Assembly: GCA_025964695.1 (NCBI GenBank)
Contig: JAOPYK010000309.1
Span: 1-64,000, forward strand
DNA: 64,000 nt
Direction: 5' to 3'
From: Streptosporangiaceae bacterium
GTDB lineage: Bacteria; Actinomycetota; Actinomycetes; Streptosporangiales; Streptosporangiaceae
Shown in pieces: positions 54,282-62,135 of this stretch. Each line of letters opens with the position of its first letter. The first letter of the stretch is position 1. Below the pieces are notes generated by a model. That model did not search any database. It was not told the origin of the DNA and saw only the letters and a program-made list of their open reading frames with translations. Both the position numbers and the translations under genes were made by a program.

Positions 54282-55325
54282 ATGAGCAGAGACGTCGCGA
54301 TCGTCGCGTTCTCCCAGACCTACCACAGTGCCACCGACCAGGGGCTTTCGGAGACCGAGCTGATCCTGCCGGTCCTGCAGGAGGTCAAGGCCACGACCGG
54401 GCTGAGCCGGTTCGGCTTCACGTGCTCGGGATCCTGCGACTATCTGGTCGGTGCACCCTTCTCGTTCGTGGCGGCCCTGGACGCGGTCGGTGCCTGGCCG
54501 CCGATCTCGGAGAGCCACGTGGAGATGGACGGCGCCTGGGCGCTGTACGAGGCCTGGGTCAAACTGCAGTACGGCGAGATCGACACCGCTCTGGTCTACG
54601 GGTTCGGCAAGCCTTCGCAGGGCTCGCTACGCGAGATCATGACCCTGCAGCTCGATCCGTACTATCTGGCCCCGCTGGGCGTGGACCAGGTGTCCCTCGC
54701 CGCGTTGCAGGCCAGGGCGTACCTTGACCGGTCCGGTGCCAAGGAGGACGACCTTCTCGCCGTCGCCGCCAGGTCCCGGCAGAACGGGCGCGACAATCCG
54801 TACGCCCTCCATCTGGACGATCCCGTAGCCGATGCCGCCTATGAGGTGGCGCCGCTCAAGGCGCACGATCGGGCGCCGGACGCCGACGGAGCGGCCGTGA
54901 TCGTGCTGGCCGTCGGCGACACGGCGCGGGAGCTGTGCGAGCGTCCCGCCTGGATCCGTGGCATCGACCATCGCAGCGACGCCCACTCACCGGGGGTCCG
55001 AGACCTGTCCCGGTCGGAGTCCGCCCGGATCGCCGGAGCGAAGGCGGGCGCGACGGGCATCGAGGTGGCCGAGCTGCACGCGCAGTTCAGCCACGAGGAG
55101 CTCATCCTGCGCGAGGCACTGGGGCTCTCCGACGACGTCGTGGTCAATCCGTCCGGTGGACCGCTGTCGGCCAACCCCGTGATGGCCACCGGCCTCATCC
55201 GGATCGGTGAGGCCGCGGCCCGCATTCATTCGGGCGCGGCGGGAAAGACCCTCGGTCACGCCACCGCCGGTCCGTGCCTTCAGCAGAACCTCGTCTGTGT
55301 CCTGGAAGGAGACCGCCGTGGGTAA
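54282..55325 (+). CDS. ltp4: Thiolase-fold steroid side-chain aldolase homologue, Ltp4-like
   Basis: 347 residues, SCP-x/thiolase superfamily. Shared with mycobacterial Ltp4 (Rv3522): the CSGSCDYLVG and FSFVAALDAVG segments, SHVEMDGAWALYEAWVKL, ALVYGFGKPS, and the C-terminal NPSGGPLSANPVMATGL and HATAGPCLQQN. Rhodococcal Ltp3/Ltp4 have been linked to removal of C24-branched sterol side chains. ATG 54282 overlaps a mini-ORF stop. The end overlaps ltp3 by 8 nt, consistent with a heteromeric complex with Ltp3 and the DUF35 protein (inference). Confidence 0.88.
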   Translation: MSRDVAIVAFSQTYHSATDQGLSETELILPVLQEVKATTGLSRFGFTCSGSCDYLVGAPFSFVAALDAVGAWPPISESHVEMDGAWALYEAWVKLQYGEIDTALVYGFGKPSQGSLREIMTLQLDPYYLAPLGVDQVSLAALQARAYLDRSGAKEDDLLAVAARSRQNGRDNPYALHLDDPVADAAYEVAPLKAHDRAPDADGAAVIVLAVGDTARELCERPAWIRGIDHRSDAHSPGVRDLSRSESARIAGAKAGATGIEVAELHAQFSHEELILREALGLSDDVVVNPSGGPLSANPVMATGLIRIGEAAARIHSGAAGKTLGHATAGPCLQQNLVCVLEGDRRG

Positions 55326-56475
55326 TCCCTGCGCGATCATCGGCATCGGCCAGACGGCGTACAAGACCAAGCGCCTGGACGTCTCCATCGCCGGGCTCGT
55401 CCGCGAGGCGGCTCAGCGGGCGCTCGAGGACGCCGGGCTCACCTGGAATGACATCGACGCGGTTGTGATCGGTAAGGCCCCGGATCTGTTCGAGGGCGTC
55501 ATGATGCCCGAGGCGTACCTCGCTGACGCGCTCGGCGCCACCGGCAAGCCGATGATGCGGGTGCACACCGCCGGCAGCGTCGGCGGTTCGACGGCGATCG
55601 TCGCGGCCGGTCTCATCGAGGCCGGCGTGCACCAGCGGGTGCTCACCGTGGCCTGGGAGAAACAGTCGGAGTCCAACGCCACCTGGGCGCTGACGGTCGG
55701 CGGCCCGCACAGCACCTCCCTCGTGGTCGGCGCGGGCGGCTACTTCGCACCGCACATCCGGGCGTACATGCGGCGTTCCGGTGCCCCCGACCACATCGGC
55801 TCGCTGGTCGCCGTGAAGGACCGGCAGAACGCGCTGAAGAATCCGTACGCGCATCTCAAGATCCCCGGCATCTCGCGCGAGATGGTGGAGATGACCCCGA
55901 TGCTCTGGGAGCCGATCCGCTATCTGGAGACCTGTCCGTCGTCCGACGGTGCGGTCGCCATGGTGCTGGCGTCCGACGAGGCCGCGAAGAAGGCCCCGAA
56001 CCGGCCGGCATGGGTGCACGGGACCGCCATGCGCTCCGAGCCGATCTTCTTCGCGGGCCGGGACACGGTCAGCCCCCAGGGCGGCAAGGACTGTGCGGCC
56101 GACGTCTACCGGCAGGCCGGAGTCACCGATCCGCGCCGGGAGCTCGACTGCGCGGAGGTGTACGTCCCGTTCTCCTGGTACGAGCCGATGTGGCTGGAGA
56201 ACCTCGGCTTCTGCGGTGAGGGGGAGGGCTGGAAGCTCACCGAGAGCGGCGCCACCGCGCTCGACGGCGACATCCCGTGGAACGCCAGCGGCGGGGTGCT
56301 GTCGTCCAATCCGATCGGCGCGTCCGGCATGATCCGGTTCGCCGAGGCGGCTCTGCAGGTCCGGGGGATGGCCGGTGAGCACCAGGTCGACGGTGCCCGC
56401 AAGGCACTAGGTCACGCGTACGGCGGCGGAGCGCAGTTCTTCGCCATGTGGATCGTCGGATCGGACAAGCCCTGA
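55318..56475 (+). CDS. ltp3: Thiolase-fold steroid side-chain aldolase homologue, Ltp3-like
   Basis: 385 residues. Matches Ltp3 (Rv3523) throughout: VIGKAPDLFEGVMMPEAY, GYFAPHIRAYMRRSGAP, FSWYEPMWLENLGFC, HAYGGGAQFFAMWIVG. The thiolase Cys position is AGSVGGS, so no nucleophilic Cys is present, as expected for a retro-aldolase and not a true thiolase. GTG 55318 has the strong AAGGAGACCGCC site and sits inside the ltp4 end. Likely releases propionyl-CoA or a ketone from branched steroid side chains (inference from homologues). Confidence 0.9.
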   Translation: MGNPCAIIGIGQTAYKTKRLDVSIAGLVREAAQRALEDAGLTWNDIDAVVIGKAPDLFEGVMMPEAYLADALGATGKPMMRVHTAGSVGGSTAIVAAGLIEAGVHQRVLTVAWEKQSESNATWALTVGGPHSTSLVVGAGGYFAPHIRAYMRRSGAPDHIGSLVAVKDRQNALKNPYAHLKIPGISREMVEMTPMLWEPIRYLETCPSSDGAVAMVLASDEAAKKAPNRPAWVHGTAMRSEPIFFAGRDTVSPQGGKDCAADVYRQAGVTDPRRELDCAEVYVPFSWYEPMWLENLGFCGEGEGWKLTESGATALDGDIPWNASGGVLSSNPIGASGMIRFAEAALQVRGMAGEHQVDGARKALGHAYGGGAQFFAMWIVGSDKP

Positions 56476-56544
56476 ACCCCCTTCCGCTCCGAGCTCATGG
56501 AGCCGCGTGATCACGGATGGGGATCCCTCCGGAGGAGAAGCCCG

Positions 56545-58125
56545 ATGGAGTTCAACCTCGCTGACCTGTTCGAAGGGGTTGCCGACGTGCTGCCCGAGCG
56601 GGTGGCGCTGGTCGTCGGTGACGACCGGCTGACCTTCGCCGAGCTGGACGCGCACGCCAACCGGCTGGCCCATCATCTGGCCGATACAGGGGTGAAACCG
56701 GGACAGCACGTGGGCATTCAGCTCTACAACGGCGTCGAGTACATCGCCACCGTGATCGCCGCGCTGAAGATCCGCGCCGTGCCGATCAACGTGAACTACC
56801 GGTACGTGGAGAGCGAACTGCTCTACCTCTACCAGGACTCCGACATGGTCGCCCTCGTCTACGACGTGGAGTTCGACGATCGGGTGGCGGCCACCGCGCC
56901 GAAGGCGCCGGCGCTGCAGCAGTTCATCGCGGTCGGTGGTCCCAGCACGGTCCCGGGCGCGATCGGCTACCAGGACGCGCTGACGGGCCGGCCCGCCACC
57001 CGGGGCTTCCCGGAGCGGTCCGGCGACGACACCTACATCATCTACACCGGCGGTACGACCGGCATGCCCAAGGGCGTGATGTGGGGCATGAAGGATCTGT
57101 TCTTCGCCTTCGCCAATCCCGCGATGCCGACCCCGAGCGAACCGGAGGACGTGATCGCCTTCGCAACGGCGTCGGGTCCGATGGTGATGATGCCGGTGGC
57201 GCCGCTGATGCACGGCGCCGCCCAGATGGGCACCTTCATCGCGTGGTGGATGGGGGCCACCATCGTCTACGTCCGCAAGTTCGACGCCGCCGGCGTGTGG
57301 CGGACCATCGAACGCGAGAAGGTCAACTCCCTGACCATCACCGGCGACGCGATGGCCATGCCGATGGCCGACGAGCTGGCCAGGGCCCGCGACTCGTACG
57401 ACCTGTCGTCGTTGTTCGCGTACGTCTCCACGGGGGCGATCCTCACCGGCACGGTCCGGGAACGCATCCAGGCGTTGCTGCCCAACGTCATGATCATGGA
57501 CCGGTTCGGCTCGACCGAGTCCGGATCCACGGCCGAGGCGGTGCCCGGGTCCAGCCCGGAGAAGGGACTGCGGTTCGCGCCCGATGTGGAGAACATCGTC
57601 GTGCTCGACGACGACCTGCGGCTGGTAGAACCGGGCTCCGGTGTCATGGGCCAGGTGGCGCGTAGCGGGTTCATCGCCCGCGGCTATTACAACGACCCGG
57701 ACAAAACCGCGCGTACGTTCCCCGTCGTGGATGGCAGACGCTGGCTGCTCACCGGTGACATCGCCACCGTCGAGCCCGACGGGACGATCTCGGTGTACGG
57801 CCGCGGCTCCCAGGCCATCAACACCGGCGGGGAGAAGGTCTTCCCCGAGGAGATCGAGGCGGTCCTCAAGGGCCATCCCGGCGTGTACGACGCGGTGGTG
57901 ACCGGCATCCCGGACGAACGGTTCGGCTCCCGGGTGGCCGCCGTGGTCCAGCTGTACGAGGACGGTACGCCGACCGAGGAACTGGACCGGCACTGCCGTA
58001 CCCATCTGTCGGGCTACAAGGTGCCCCGGACGTACGCCTTCGTCGCCGAGATGCGGCGCTCGCCGGCCGGTAAGGCCGACTACCGCTGGGCCAAGGAGAT
58101 CGCCGAGGAATCGGCACGGGCGTAG
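56545..58125 (+). CDS. fadD19: Acyl-CoA ligase, FadD19-like
   Basis: 526 residues. YTGGTTGMPKGVMWG, SIGSxE-equivalent DRFGSTESG, WLLTGDIATVEPDG, hinge RGSQAINTGGEK and C-terminal RSPAGKADYRWAKE; the last two closely match mycobacterial FadD19, the ligase that activates C24-branched sterol acids (Rv3515c). ATG 56545 follows GGAGGAG. Placed after ltp3 with ~70 bp between, ending the catabolic operon ahead of a MarR regulator. Confidence 0.9.
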   Translation: MEFNLADLFEGVADVLPERVALVVGDDRLTFAELDAHANRLAHHLADTGVKPGQHVGIQLYNGVEYIATVIAALKIRAVPINVNYRYVESELLYLYQDSDMVALVYDVEFDDRVAATAPKAPALQQFIAVGGPSTVPGAIGYQDALTGRPATRGFPERSGDDTYIIYTGGTTGMPKGVMWGMKDLFFAFANPAMPTPSEPEDVIAFATASGPMVMMPVAPLMHGAAQMGTFIAWWMGATIVYVRKFDAAGVWRTIEREKVNSLTITGDAMAMPMADELARARDSYDLSSLFAYVSTGAILTGTVRERIQALLPNVMIMDRFGSTESGSTAEAVPGSSPEKGLRFAPDVENIVVLDDDLRLVEPGSGVMGQVARSGFIARGYYNDPDKTARTFPVVDGRRWLLTGDIATVEPDGTISVYGRGSQAINTGGEKVFPEEIEAVLKGHPGVYDAVVTGIPDERFGSRVAAVVQLYEDGTPTEELDRHCRTHLSGYKVPRTYAFVAEMRRSPAGKADYRWAKEIAEESARA

Positions 58126-58320
58126 CCCTTCGGCGCGCGTTCCGGCAGGTCCGCCCGGTGACCCGGCCGGACCCGCCCTCGTGCGGTCACTCGTCGACCG
58201 GCCTGACGACGCGTTACGGCGTTCCTGGCCGGACGGTCCGCGGACGGCTAAGCTCTCCTCACGCGATTCGCTCTAGCAAAGAGTCTCTCTCCTGAAGAGA
58301 AAGTGGAGGGTGTGGTGAAG

Positions 58321-58785
58321 GTGTCGACCCGTGAGCAGATGGCTATCGAGCTCCAGTTGGCAATGCAGCGCACCACCATGTGGACGGTGCTGCTGCATCA
58401 CACCGTCGCGGGCAAAGCCGGCATCAACGTCACCGACCTGCAGTGCCTGAACCTGCTCTCCCTGGATGGCCCGATGACGCCGGGGCAGCTCGCCCAGTCG
58501 ATGGGCCTCACCACCGGTGGCGCCATCACCGCCGTCGTCGATCGGCTGGAGAAGGCCGGATTCGTGCTGCGCAGCCGTGACCCCGACGACCGCCGCAAGG
58601 TGATCATCGAGCCGGTCCGGGACAAGGTGGCGGCGCTGGGCGCGTACTTCGAGCCGATCGGGCGGTCGGTCATGACCCGGTTCGCCACCTATACCGACGA
58701 GCAGCTGGAGTTCCTGCTCGACTCCGCCCGGAGCAACAACGAGGCCATGCCGGATGTGATCAAGCAAGTCCAGGCTCTGCCCTGA
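58321..58785 (+). CDS. MarR-family transcriptional regulator
   Basis: 154 residues from GTG 58321 (GTG 58315 and 58312 also possible; GGAGGG 58305-58310). Winged helix: MTPGQLAQSMGLTTGGAITAVVDRLEKAGFV, then the wing RSRDPDDRRKV. It follows the fadD19-like gene in the same direction, with ~195 bp between carrying a CTCTAGCAAAGAGT-like inverted element (58271-58284). Probably senses an acyl-CoA or steroid acid (inference). Confidence 0.88.
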   Translation: MSTREQMAIELQLAMQRTTMWTVLLHHTVAGKAGINVTDLQCLNLLSLDGPMTPGQLAQSMGLTTGGAITAVVDRLEKAGFVLRSRDPDDRRKVIIEPVRDKVAALGAYFEPIGRSVMTRFATYTDEQLEFLLDSARSNNEAMPDVIKQVQALP

Positions 58786-58901
58786 AGCCGGCGCCGATAA
58801 GGTGCGTTCTGTCATTGACCTTCCCGGTGAGATGGGGGAGAAGCTGCACATCCCAGACGGTCGGCTTCGACCTGGACACCTCGATCTTCCTGGACGAGTA
58901 G

Positions 58902-59555
58902 TCAGCCGGTGAGACGGCCGCGCAGAAGATCCATCAGGGTGGCGTGAATCTCGGCGAGCGGCCGGGCGGGCTGGAGGGCACGCCAGTCGAGTGCCACGGT
59001 GAGCACCATGCCGAAGACCGCCGAGGCGGCCATCTCGGTGTCCAGGTCCGCGCGCAGGTCTCCGCGGGCCACTGCGGAGCGGAGGATCTCGGCGATCACC
59101 CCGACGGCCCGTTCCCGGATGAGCCGCGCGGCCTGCTGCCAGTCGCCGCCGGCCCGCCAGGTCTCGGCGATCAGTAGCCGGGCGAACGCCTCGTGTTCGC
59201 CGATGAAGGCGAGCTCCGCCCCGACCACGGACTCCAGCGCTCCGAGCGGGCCCGGTGTTCCGCCCCGGGTGCCGTACGGTGCCTCGGTGGGGCCGGGTGA
59301 GGCCGGCGGCTGGGGAACGTCGAGGTCGGCGGCTTCGCGGAGCCGGGAGGCCATCCGCTCGATGCCGTACTCCAGCAGCGTGGAGAACAACGCCGCCTTG
59401 CTCCGGAAGTTGTAGTAGACGGTGCCCTTGGCCACCCCAGCCCGTTCGGCGATCTGGTCGACGGTGGTCGCGGTGAAGCCCTGATCGGCGATCAACCCGA
59501 CGGCGGCGTCGAGCAGCCGCTGCCGGGTCACCTCGCGTCGGGTGCTGATGGCCAC
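58902..59555 (-). CDS. TetR-family transcriptional regulator
   Basis: 217 residues. N-terminal HTH: TRQRLLDAAVGLIADQGFTATTVDQIAERAGVAKGTVYYNF, then a ligand-binding helical part. GTG 59555 lies 6 nt after the stop of the upstream membrane gene, so translation is coupled. The pair shares one promoter region carrying GTACTGACTGGTCAGTAC at 59960, the natural candidate for autoregulation. Not KstR by sequence. The 116 bp downstream (58786-58901) hold only a gene-end-like fragment (LDTSIFLDE) with no start. Confidence 0.92.
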   Translation of the reverse strand: MAISTRREVTRQRLLDAAVGLIADQGFTATTVDQIAERAGVAKGTVYYNFRSKAALFSTLLEYGIERMASRLREAADLDVPQPPASPGPTEAPYGTRGGTPGPLGALESVVGAELAFIGEHEAFARLLIAETWRAGGDWQQAARLIRERAVGVIAEILRSAVARGDLRADLDTEMAASAVFGMVLTVALDWRALQPARPLAEIHATLMDLLRGRLTG

Positions 59556-59561
59556 TGGCGA

Positions 59562-59935
59562 TCAGAGCTTCAGCACGGAATGGAGCCGCTTCATGGTCCA
59601 CACGCGGTTCTGGAGCGCGGTCACCGTGGTGAGCTGGAGCATCAGCAGCACCAGGGGGACGACCCGGCCGATAGGCCCGAACTTCGCGTGCGCCGCGCGC
59701 CGGTCACCACCTGCGCCGTGGTCTCGACCGCGGCTCCGCCGGGACCGCGCTCCTCGGGTGGGAGGTCGAGTCCGGGGACGGGCGCAGACCCCCCAGCCGC
59801 GTCATCCGTCCCCGGATCCTTCCGGGTCCGGGACGTCCCGAGAGGAGTCGCCACCGGATCCAGGGGTAGAGGCGGGGCTGGAACGGGATCACGCGCCTCG
59901 CCGGCCTGTGTCCCAGAGTCCTGCCCGCCGCTCAC
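59562..59935 (-). pseudogene. Frameshifted small membrane-protein gene upstream of tetR
   Basis: GTG 59935 with GGAG 6 nt upstream opens a Pro/Gly-rich frame (MSGGQDSGTQAG...VETTAQ) that runs to a stop at 59642. The C-terminal coding signal continues in another frame (GDRRAAHAKFGPIGRVV, then helix PLVLLMLQLTTVTAL, ending RLHSVLKL, stop 59562). Codon bias switches between frames at about 59710; one missing G there would restore a single ~124-residue protein with one helix. It may be a real mutation, a sequencing error or programmed. The tetR gene follows 6 bp after its stop. Confidence 0.65.
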
Positions 59936-59959
59936 TACCGCTCCAAAATGTACCCGTTT

Positions 59960-59977
59960 GTACTGACTGGTCAGTAC
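59960..59977. promoter_or_regulatory. Perfect 18-bp palindromic operator, probable TetR site
   Basis: GTACTGACTGGTCAGTAC is a perfect palindrome (8-bp arms, 2-bp centre) 25 bp upstream of GTG 59935, the first gene of the tetR operon. This shape and length are typical of TetR-family operators. Confidence 0.7.
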
Positions 59978-60129
59978 GAAATTAGTACAGGGCGCTTCAA
60001 CATTCGGCATAGCGACCGGTGATCTGCCTCACCATTCACGCGTGGAGACCTATTGGACGGTTCGTCTGCTTACGGTGGGTCGCCGATGGGTCGGGGCGAT
60101 GCCGGTTTGTGATGGTTTCCCATCTGATG

Positions 60130-60147
60130 CGAACCCGGAGGGGTTCG
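60130..60147 (-). terminator. Hairpin after the thiolase-like gene
   Basis: A perfect 7-bp stem with a 4-nt loop lies just past the stop codon (60159) of the minus-strand thiolase-like gene. The remaining gap to 59978 shows nothing else. Confidence 0.6.
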
Positions 60148-60158
60148 TCCGGGATGGT

Positions 60159-61349
60159 TCAGCGGACGGTGATGATGGCGGAGCCGTGGCCGAAGAGGCC
60201 CTGGTTGACGGCGATCCCGGCCTGAGCTCCGTCGACCTGGCGACCCTCGGCCTGGCCGCGCAACTGCCAGGTCAGCTCGCACACCTGGGCGATCGCCTGT
60301 GCCGGGATCGCCTCGCCGAACGAGGCCAGCCCGCCGCTCGGGTTGACCGGGATCCGCCCGCCCAGCGTGGTCGCCCCCGAGCGCAGCAACGACTCGGCCG
60401 CACCGGGCGCGCAGAGACCGATGTCCTCGTACCAGTCGAGTTCCAGCGCGGTGGACAGGTCGTACACCTCGGCCAGTGACAGATCCGAGGGGCCGATCCC
60501 CGCCTCCTCGTAGGCGGCGTCCGCGAGTGCCGAGCGGAACGGCCGGGACGGCGGCGGCACGGTCATCGCCGAGTCGGTCGCGAAGTCCGGCAGGTCGAGG
60601 ACGGTCTTGGGAAAGGTCGGCGTGACCGTGGACAATGCCGGAATCCGTACCGGATCGGCGAACCCGTGCCGGCGCGCGAAGTCCATCGAGGAGATCACCA
60701 GAGCCGCGCCGCCGTCGCTGGTCGCGCAGATGTCGAGCAGCCGCAGCGGATCGGCCACCACGGCCGACTCGCGGACGTCCTCGACCGACACCTCCTTGCG
60801 GTAACGGGCATTCGGGTTGCCCAGACCATGCCGCGAGTTCTTCACCTTCACCGCCGCGAAGTCATCCAGCGTCGCGCCGTGCAGGGCCATCCGGCGCCGG
60901 GCGTACAGCGCGAAGTAGATCGGGTTGGTCGCGCCGAGCAACCGGAACCGCAGCCAGTCCGGGTCGTCCGGCCGGTCACCGCCGACCGGCTTGAAGAAAC
61001 CCTTCGGGGCGGCGTCCGCGCCCACCACGAGCGCGACCTCGCAGAGCCCCGCCAGGATCTGCGCGCGCGCGGCGGCGATCGCCTGAGCGCCCGAGGCGCA
61101 GGCGGCATAGGAACTGGACACCCGGGCACCGGACCAGCCGAGCGCCTGGGCGAACGTCGCGCCGGCGATGAATCCGGGATAGCCGTTGCGGATGGTGTCG
61201 GCGCCTGCGACGTACTGGACGTCCGGCCAGCTCAGCCCGGCATCCGCCAGCGCCGCACGGGCGGCGGCCAGGCCGTACTCCACGAAGTTGCGGCCCCACT
61301 TGCCCCACGGGTGCATGCCCGCACCGAGAACGGCGATATCCCTATTCAT
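60159..61349 (-). CDS. Thiolase-family protein (SCP-x / lipid-transfer type)
   Basis: 396 residues. N-terminal AVLGAGMHPWGKWG, nucleophile-region SYAACASGAQAI with Cys at the thiolase position, DSDG-type LLDICATSDGGAALV and C-terminal NPSGGLASFGEAIPA and FGHGSAI. It is paired with the DUF35 gene just upstream, as ltp4/ltp3 are paired with theirs, implying a complex. Unlike Ltp3 it keeps the Cys, so it could be a true thiolase (C-C cleaving with CoA) or an aldolase. ATG 61349 lies at the end of a repeat unit with GGAGCGAGCA. Confidence 0.88.
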   Translation of the reverse strand: MNRDIAVLGAGMHPWGKWGRNFVEYGLAAARAALADAGLSWPDVQYVAGADTIRNGYPGFIAGATFAQALGWSGARVSSSYAACASGAQAIAAARAQILAGLCEVALVVGADAAPKGFFKPVGGDRPDDPDWLRFRLLGATNPIYFALYARRRMALHGATLDDFAAVKVKNSRHGLGNPNARYRKEVSVEDVRESAVVADPLRLLDICATSDGGAALVISSMDFARRHGFADPVRIPALSTVTPTFPKTVLDLPDFATDSAMTVPPPSRPFRSALADAAYEEAGIGPSDLSLAEVYDLSTALELDWYEDIGLCAPGAAESLLRSGATTLGGRIPVNPSGGLASFGEAIPAQAIAQVCELTWQLRGQAEGRQVDGAQAGIAVNQGLFGHGSAIITVR

Positions 61350-61470
61350 TGCTCGCTCCGCTCGCTGTTCGCGGCCGCTTGGACGCGGCGGCTTCCTTCG
61401 TCACGTGCTCGCTCGTTCCTCGCTGCGCGCGCTCCTCAGTCCAGCCACCGCGCGGCCGCTCACGGCTCAT
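61342..61470 (-). CDS. Small repeat-encoded ORF coupling DUF35 and thiolase genes
   Basis: 42 codons (MSRERPRGGW ... SKRPRTASGASNE). Its ATG overlaps the DUF35 stop (ATGA) and its end overlaps the thiolase start, so ribosomes could pass from gene to gene. The sequence is made mostly of the intercistronic repeat, so a functional peptide is doubtful; the value may be translational coupling. Confidence 0.45.
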   Translation of the reverse strand: MSRERPRGGWTEERAQRGTSEHVTKEAAASKRPRTASGASNE

Positions 61471-61523
61471 TGCTGGCTCCGCTCGCTGTTCGCGGCCGCT
61501 TGGACGCGGCGGCTTCCTTCGTC
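61346..61523. repeat. 57-bp direct repeat pair (copies A and B)
   Basis: Copy A 61346-61402 and copy B 61467-61523 are 57 bp, one mismatch apart, 64 bp between. On the minus strand each ends GCGAGCGGAGC(G/C)AGCAATGA, providing a ribosome site and ATG. Copy B encodes the last residues of the DUF35 protein, copy A the end of the small ORF. A diverged copy C lies at 54206-54281. Confidence 0.9.
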
Positions 61524-61973
61524 GGGTGGGATGGGTTGCCACAGCCAGGTGATGTATTCGTACTGCTCGTCCTGGTAGAGGGTGCCGGTGGTGAGCTCGA
61601 CCTCCATGCCGACGGCAAGATCGGCCACGCCGACACCGGGCACCGTCTGGCCGAGGATCACCATCTGCTCGGCCGCCAATTCGACGGCCGCGATCGTGTA
61701 CGGCTTGAACGGCTCGGCCGTGACGTAGGGCGGCGGGGGCTTGTAGCGGGAGTCGGCGTACGACCAGACCCGGCCGCGGTTGGACAGCGCGTACTCCTCG
61801 AGTTCCGACCCGTCCTTCGGCCCCTGACACGAAGGGTTGCGGCAGGCCAATTCGTTACGGGGGAAGTAGGGCGTGCCGCAACTCGTGCAGCGTGTGCCGA
61901 GCAGGTGCACGTCGCCCTCGCCGGTCGTGAACCAGCCTTCGACGGCGGGGCGTTGTTCTTTGGTCCGCGGCAC
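61467..61973 (-). CDS. DUF35 OB-fold/Zn-ribbon protein
   Basis: 168 residues from GTG 61973 (GGAGG 8 nt upstream). Zinc ribbon C-x2-C...C-x4-C (RCTSCGTPYF and ACRNPSC), then an OB fold (AVELAAEQMVILGQTV). Such proteins bind CoA-ester partners of thiolase-like enzymes; the next gene is one. The C-terminal ~18 residues (DEGSRRVQAAANSERSQQ) come from repeat copy B and look like a non-native extension. Confidence 0.88.
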   Translation of the reverse strand: MPRTKEQRPAVEGWFTTGEGDVHLLGTRCTSCGTPYFPRNELACRNPSCQGPKDGSELEEYALSNRGRVWSYADSRYKPPPPYVTAEPFKPYTIAAVELAAEQMVILGQTVPGVGVADLAVGMEVELTTGTLYQDEQYEYITWLWQPIPPDEGSRRVQAAANSERSQQ

Positions 61974-62014
61974 TCGAGCGACCTCCGTCTGTTGACCAAG
62001 CGACCGCTCAAATC

Positions 62015-62028
62015 TATAACGCGTTCTA
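62015..62028. promoter_or_regulatory. KstR-like operator between DUF35 and SDR genes
   Basis: TATAACGCGTTCTA exactly matches TnnAACnnGTTnnA, 42 bp upstream of the DUF35 start (-) and 108 bp upstream of the SDR start (+). A TACAGT -10-like box for the SDR side is at 62078-62083. Confidence 0.55.
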
Positions 62029-62135
62029 GTTGGACGGAAGCGCCGGGGCCCACATACCGACTGGTCGGTCACCTCGCTACAGTGGCGACCGAGCGGGATT
62101 CGGCCACGTACGGGCGCGACACGAGGAGTGCGTAC

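Noticed and set aside
58786-58901. Small gene ending LDTSIFLDE between marR and tetR
   Set aside because: No in-frame start or ribosome site was found; at most a remnant, too short to assign.
59562-59977. The TetR here as KstR
   Set aside because: Its helix-turn-helix and length do not match KstR, and the nearby palindrome differs from the KstR consensus.
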